NCBI RefSeq assembly: GCF_041381155.1 | Contig: NC_091134.1 | Coordinates: forward strand, 55,997,944 to 56,061,943 | Source: Argopecten irradians | Taxonomy: Eukaryota; Mollusca; Bivalvia; Pectinida; Pectinidae | Reading direction: 5' to 3' | Length of the DNA: 64,000 nt | Shown: piece by piece, positions 63,326 to 64,000 of the stretch | Numbering within the stretch: the stretch's first letter is position 1 | How the letters are laid out: each line of letters begins with the position of its first letter | Position numbers and translations under genes: made by a program | The notes under the pieces: generated by a model | The model's input: the letters and a program-made list of their open reading frames with translations, nothing else | Told to the model about the DNA's origin: nothing | The model's database searches: none

Positions 63326-64000
63326 AATTGAGGAAGAGTCCGGGGATGGACGGTTTAACTGTAGAATTTTACAGAACATTTTGGAGCGATGTAGGCGATT
63401 TACTTGTAAACTCTTTAAATGAAGGCTACGCCGAAAGCGAATTTTCAAATATGCAAAAATGTGGAATTTTATCTTTAATACACAAAAAGGGTGACGAGGA
63501 TCTTTTAAAAAATTGGAGGTAAGTGACACTGCTCAATGTCGATTACAAATTAGCTGCTCAAGCTCTATCATTCAGGTTAAAACAAGTTATCAAAAAAATT
63601 ATTAATACAGACCAAAACGGGTATATAAAAAATAGGTTTATTGGTTTCAATATTTGACAAATTCAGGATGTTATAGACCTTCGGAACATTTTAACATTGA
63701 TGCATCTGTTTTATTTTTAGACTTTACTAAGGCCTTTGACACGATTGAATGGGAGTTTATGTTCGCTTCATTAGAAGTATTTGGCTTGGGGGAATCCTTT
63801 ATCAAATGGGTAAAATCTATGTATAATGATGTCTACGGGTATGTTTCTTATAATAACTGGATTTCAGACAGATTTAATATACATCGTGGTATTCGACAAG
63901 GTTGTCCGTTATCTTGTCTACTTTTTATCATAGCGGCCGAAATTATGGCAATTAGGATAGGCTCCAACAAGAATATATGTGGTGTAACGGTAAGGAACAA
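63313..64000 (+). pseudogene. LINE-B ORF2, reverse transcriptase, partial
   Basis: LRKSPGMDGLTVEFY, ILSLIHKKGDEDLLKNWR, then a TAA at 63520-63522 where a Pro is usual. LLNVDYKLAAQALSFRL follows in the same line. Past a frameshift near 63650 come FLDFTKAFDTIEWEF (first catalytic Asp) and HRGIRQGCPLSCLLFI. The window ends before the paired-Asp box. Confidence 0.88.

Larger units (their letters stand above)
61218..64000 (+). mobile_element. LINE-B: Tx1/L1-type LINE, runs off the window
   Basis: ORF1 (RNA-binding domain and zinc knuckle) is followed 98 bp on by ORF2 with endonuclease and RT up to the RGIRQGCPLS block at the window edge. Two-ORF structure and RT type match Tx1/L1 LINEs. It is more similar in plan to LINE-A than identical. 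Several stops and frameshifts in ORF2 show it is not active. Confidence 0.85.

Overview
The window is eukaryotic, AT-rich and dominated by transposable elements. It is most probably from a bivalve mollusc. That call rests on the mix of repeats: minisatellites ending in GAGGCCCAGAGGGCC and CTTCGGGCCAGGTGAGC motifs, (GTCC)n tracts, tRNA-like SINEs, Tx1/L1-type LINEs, DIRS-like and Gmr1-like elements. It is a judgement from general knowledge, not a database match. No bacterial-type operons, rRNA genes or CRISPR arrays were seen.

Layout. 1-7270: a decayed LINE (LINE-A) whose last coding exon is split by a 3.37 kb giant inverted-repeat element (3730-7096) with a clean TAC target duplication. 7.3-9.9 kb: microsatellite and non-coding sequence, with a 210-bp duplication tied to an LTR. 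9930-17329: Ty3/gypsy element 1 (Gypsy-1), its reverse transcriptase split at a TA by a 2.3 kb pogo-type DNA transposon. 17.3-21.4 kb: mostly non-coding, one TTAA-flanked MITE and a decayed open stretch. 21436-34888: one host gene on the minus strand, interrupted by a Gmr1-type LTR retrotransposon at 21566-27975. 34.9-45.6 kb: hairpins, Helentron-like tandem units, MITEs, a dead LINE fragment and split SINEs. 45.6-52.5 kb: Ty3/gypsy element 3 (Gypsy-3), its RT split by two tandem Helentron-like units. 53521-61087: a composite foldback-like region bounded by inverted repeats of a GTTCCGTTTAA-type array, enclosing a (GTCC)n repeat, a dead DIRS-like element and a minisatellite. 61.2-64.0 kb: a second Tx1/L1-type LINE (LINE-B) running off the end.

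The one convincing host gene has at least eleven visible exons, nearly all with phase-1 boundaries and GT/AG junctions. It predicts a mosaic cell-surface protein: repeated beta-rich modules, one EGF-like domain, a mucin-like Thr-rich stalk of about 21 twelve-residue repeats, one sushi/CCP domain, a transmembrane helix and a short cytoplasmic tail. The Gmr1-type element sits inside the tail-coding exon. It leaves a 4-bp ATGG target duplication and replaces the last 41 codons with five codons and a stop read from the LTR. The missing codons are still open on the far side of the element at 21436-21565.

The mobile elements are all broken, but nesting gives an order of events: LINE-A before the inverted-repeat element, Gypsy-1 before pogo, Gypsy-3 before the Helentron-like pair, host gene before the Gmr1-type element. 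The long terminal repeats of the Gmr1-type element are nearly identical, so that insertion is comparatively young.
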